The notes below the pieces were generated by a model that was not told the DNA's origin, made no database searches, and saw nothing but the letters and a program-made list of their open reading frames with translations. A stretch of DNA of 64,000 nt. Origin: Bacillus sp. FJAT-49711. Its GTDB lineage: Bacteria; Bacillota; Bacilli; Bacillales; Bacillaceae_C. Numbering within the stretch: position 1 is the first letter of the stretch; each line of letters begins with the position of its first letter. The stretch spans positions 186,001 through 250,000 of the forward strand of contig NZ_JAGYPL010000002.1 in assembly GCF_018343715.1 (NCBI RefSeq). The letters are read 5' to 3'. Made by a program: the position numbers and the translations under genes. Shown in pieces: positions 62,264-64,000 of this stretch.

Positions 62264-62780
62264 TCTAGCTTTAGGCACCCAGAGACTAGCAAACTTTCAG
62301 CTTTTTCCTACGATAAGCCAACATCAGGTGAAATTTGAAATGCCAATTTCACTAGGTGAAATTTGAAATGCCAATTTCACTAGGTGAAATTTGAAATGCC
62401 AATTTCACTAGGTGAAATTTGAAATGCCAATTTCACTAGGTGAAATTTGAAATGCCAATTTCACTAGGTGAAATTTGAAATGCCAATTTCACTAGGTGAA
62501 ATTTGAAATGCCAATTTCACTAGGTGAAATTTGAAATGCCAATTTCACTAGGTGAAATTTGAAATGCCAATTTCACTAGGTGAAATTTGAAATGCCAATT
62601 TCACTAGGTGAAATTTGAAGTGTCAATTTCACTAGGTGAAATTTGAAGTGTCAATTTCACTAGGTGAAATTTGAAATGTCAATTTCACTAGCTCATTCTT
62701 CGCCGTGTTTCCTGTATCTCATCAGAAGCTTAAAAAGTTTGTACGTCGCTGAACGGGCGCCTTGCGCTTTTCTGATTAGT
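62264..62780. repeat. Dispersed repeat with complementary arms enclosing a tandem array
   Basis: The left end TTGTCTAGCTTTAGGCACCC (62264-62283) resembles the start of the element at 43988. The right end GGGCGCCTTGCGCTTTTCTG (62755-62774) resembles the usual end of the same repeat (GCGCTTGCGCTTTT). CAAACTTTCAGCTT (62290-62303) and GAAGCTTAAAAAGTTTG (62726-62742) are largely complementary, so the element may form an arm pair. The 13-copy tandem array lies in the middle. No gene is present; the right edge slightly overlaps the 3' end of the esterase gene. Confidence 0.55.
62327..62690. repeat. 13 tandem copies of a 28-bp palindromic unit
   Basis: The unit begins GGTGAAATTTGAAATGCC and ends AATTTCACTA, 28 bp, repeated 13 times without a break (62327, 62355, 62383 and so on to 62690). 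The first ten copies are identical; copies 11 and 12 have GAAGTGTC and copy 13 has GAAATGTC in the loop. Each unit contains GTGAAATT and its complement AATTTCAC, separated by 9 nt, and joined units form AATTTCAC-tag-GTGAAATT. It is not a CRISPR array: there are no spacers. Confidence 0.97.
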
Positions 62781-64000
62781 GCTGGATATCTTCATCTTTT
62801 ACTAATAAATCAAATGATGGTGTTGCAGATGAATGCAGGGCGATTAAATCATGATCATAATTATGTCTCACTTCGCAAGTTCTATCAAAAATCATCGTCG
62901 TCTCATTTCCTGGTTGACAAGCTGTCCATTCTGGCAGGTCATTTGAAGATGGCGTGCCATTCCTTGCGAAACTAATCCATGTATCAAACATCTGCTTTTC
63001 CAACAGATCGGAAACTCCAGGAATATTACATACTGGCACCTTATCCGTATTATGGAAAATAAACGGAATTTCGCTGCAATGCCATGCGGCTCTTCCGTCA
63101 TCATATGGAAACTCAAAACTAAACATATACGAATATGTCGGAGCCTCCTGATGTTCGGCTTTCTTAGCGATAAAATCGATAGAAGGAGCCCGGAATAAGG
63201 AATCGATCAGTAATAAATCCGTCAAATGTTTCTCTGGATAAGCTTCTTTAAACAGAGTGATTAGTTTTTCACTATGATCACCGTATCTGTTTGCAATTAA
63301 TTGCTCGATTTCTTCAATAGATAGCTTGTCTTTATCTGCGATCCCCGGCCCAAATGCAGAAAACTCAGCAAAGACCGTGCCTACCATGACAGGTATGGTT
63401 TTGGCATGATCCGTGAAGCCGACAACTCGTGGATCTCCTACATAAAAATCATTCTGAATTGGGCTGCAGCCTACATAATGCCCTTCTTTCGCCAATTTTT
63501 CCGATACCTTATTATAAGTTTCTGCTAGAAGTGGATATGGAATTGCTTCCAACTTTTCTACTTCTCCTTCTTCATAGGCCAATTCACGTAGTAAGGCATT
63601 TACGATTTCTGTTCCATCTACTTCTCCTGCTGCTACAAAGCCATCAATCAATCCACTCTGTATGATTCCTTTATGAAATAAACCATCTGCTTCGGGGGTC
63701 TGCATCAAAGTCCAAACCTTCATACCGCCTCCAGACTGTCCAAATAATGTGACGTTTTCTGGATCACCGCCAAAATTCTCAATATTATCTTGAATCCACT
63801 TTAATGCAGCAACCATATCCGCATTACCTGCATTGCCAGAATTCTTATATTTCTCCCCAAATGGCGATAAATCTAGATAACCTAAAATATTTAATCGATG
63901 ATTCAAACTAACTACGACAGCATCACCAAATTTGCTCATATTTTCCCCATCATAAGCTACATGCTCAATAGATGAACCAGCTGAAAAGCCGCCGCCATGT
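62776..64000 (-). CDS. Carboxylesterase/lipase, type B family, N-terminus off window
   Basis: At least 407 residues are visible, with the start outside the right edge. The oxyanion-hole motif HGGGFSAGSS lies at the extreme right, followed by VSLNHRLNILGYLDLSPFGE and the nucleophile elbow NVTLFGQSGGGMK. Acid and His regions are VGTVFAEFSAFGPG and AWHCSEIPFIFHNTD (about 135 residues from the C-terminus), as in para-nitrobenzyl esterases. The family hydrolyses carboxylic esters. The gene points towards the tandem array, whose right-hand repeat edge meets its last codons. Confidence 0.92.
   Translation of the reverse strand, partial: HGGGFSAGSSIEHVAYDGENMSKFGDAVVVSLNHRLNILGYLDLSPFGEKYKNSGNAGNADMVAALKWIQDNIENFGGDPENVTLFGQSGGGMKVWTLMQTPEADGLFHKGIIQSGLIDGFVAAGEVDGTEIVNALLRELAYEEGEVEKLEAIPYPLLAETYNKVSEKLAKEGHYVGCSPIQNDFYVGDPRVVGFTDHAKTIPVMVGTVFAEFSAFGPGIADKDKLSIEEIEQLIANRYGDHSEKLITLFKEAYPEKHLTDLLLIDSLFRAPSIDFIAKKAEHQEAPTYSYMFSFEFPYDDGRAAWHCSEIPFIFHNTDKVPVCNIPGVSDLLEKQMFDTWISFARNGTPSSNDLPEWTACQPGNETTMIFDRTCEVRHNYDHDLIALHSSATPSFDLLVKDEDIQH

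Noticed and set aside
62327-62690. Possible CRISPR array
   Set aside because: The 28-bp units are directly adjacent with no spacers, and no cas genes are near.

Overview
The window reads as the chromosome of a low-GC Gram-positive bacterium of the Bacillaceae; the species cannot be fixed from the sequence. The reasons are strong AGGAGG-type ribosome sites with ATG, GTG and TTG starts, abundant U-run hairpin terminators, lipobox lipoproteins, a cre-like operator, and several dispersed intergenic repeats of a kind I recall from Bacillus genomes. I found no rRNA, tRNA, prophage or CRISPR array.

Layout. 0-9.7 kb: a gene fragment and degraded ORF, an acetyltransferase, a WYL-type regulator divergent from a two-gene operon with a GyrI-like protein, a complete group IIC intron sitting directly behind that operon's terminator (3741-5628), a secreted EEP-fold phosphohydrolase, and an ECF-type sigma factor/anti-sigma pair whose sigma gene lacks a normal start codon. 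8.3-11.4 kb: two divergent BrnQ carriers. 11.7-21.4 kb: housekeeping and accessory genes (hemerythrin, SRPBCC, a helical-repeat protein, Nudix, nitrilase plus two GNATs, NCS1 permease, AlkD-like protein). 21.5-34.8 kb: a sugar (probably xylose) locus. A membrane-anchored binding protein, a LytS/YesM-type kinase and a YesN-type regulator form a three-part sensor. They precede an extra binding lipoprotein, an M3 peptidase, the XylFGH-type ABC importer with a cre-like site, and a chemoreceptor.

35-49.7 kb: malate:quinone oxidoreductase, an M20 amidohydrolase pseudogene carrying what looks like an IS200/IS605 right-end relic, and an alpha/beta hydrolase. Next comes a carbamoyl-transfer module: a fused FdrA-DUF1116 protein, a DUF2877 protein and carbamate kinase. 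Behind a repeat-rich gap follow a large sensor kinase, an OmpR-type regulator and an MFS transporter. A 28-nt motif (26/28 identical) lies upstream of both the FdrA operon and the MFS gene, so the region may be one self-contained sense-import-catabolise unit in which carbamoyl phosphate is finally used to make ATP.

49.8-64 kb: a polyamine-type acetyltransferase, several small multi-pass membrane proteins, a SWIM-SNF2 helicase, a DUF559-like nuclease/winged-helix protein, a LURP-one protein, an AraC regulator, a cyclic-2,3-diphosphoglycerate-synthetase-like P-loop protein, a mini RpoA-CTD protein, a 13-copy 28-bp tandem array of palindromic units lying inside an older dispersed repeat, and a carboxylesterase cut by the right edge.
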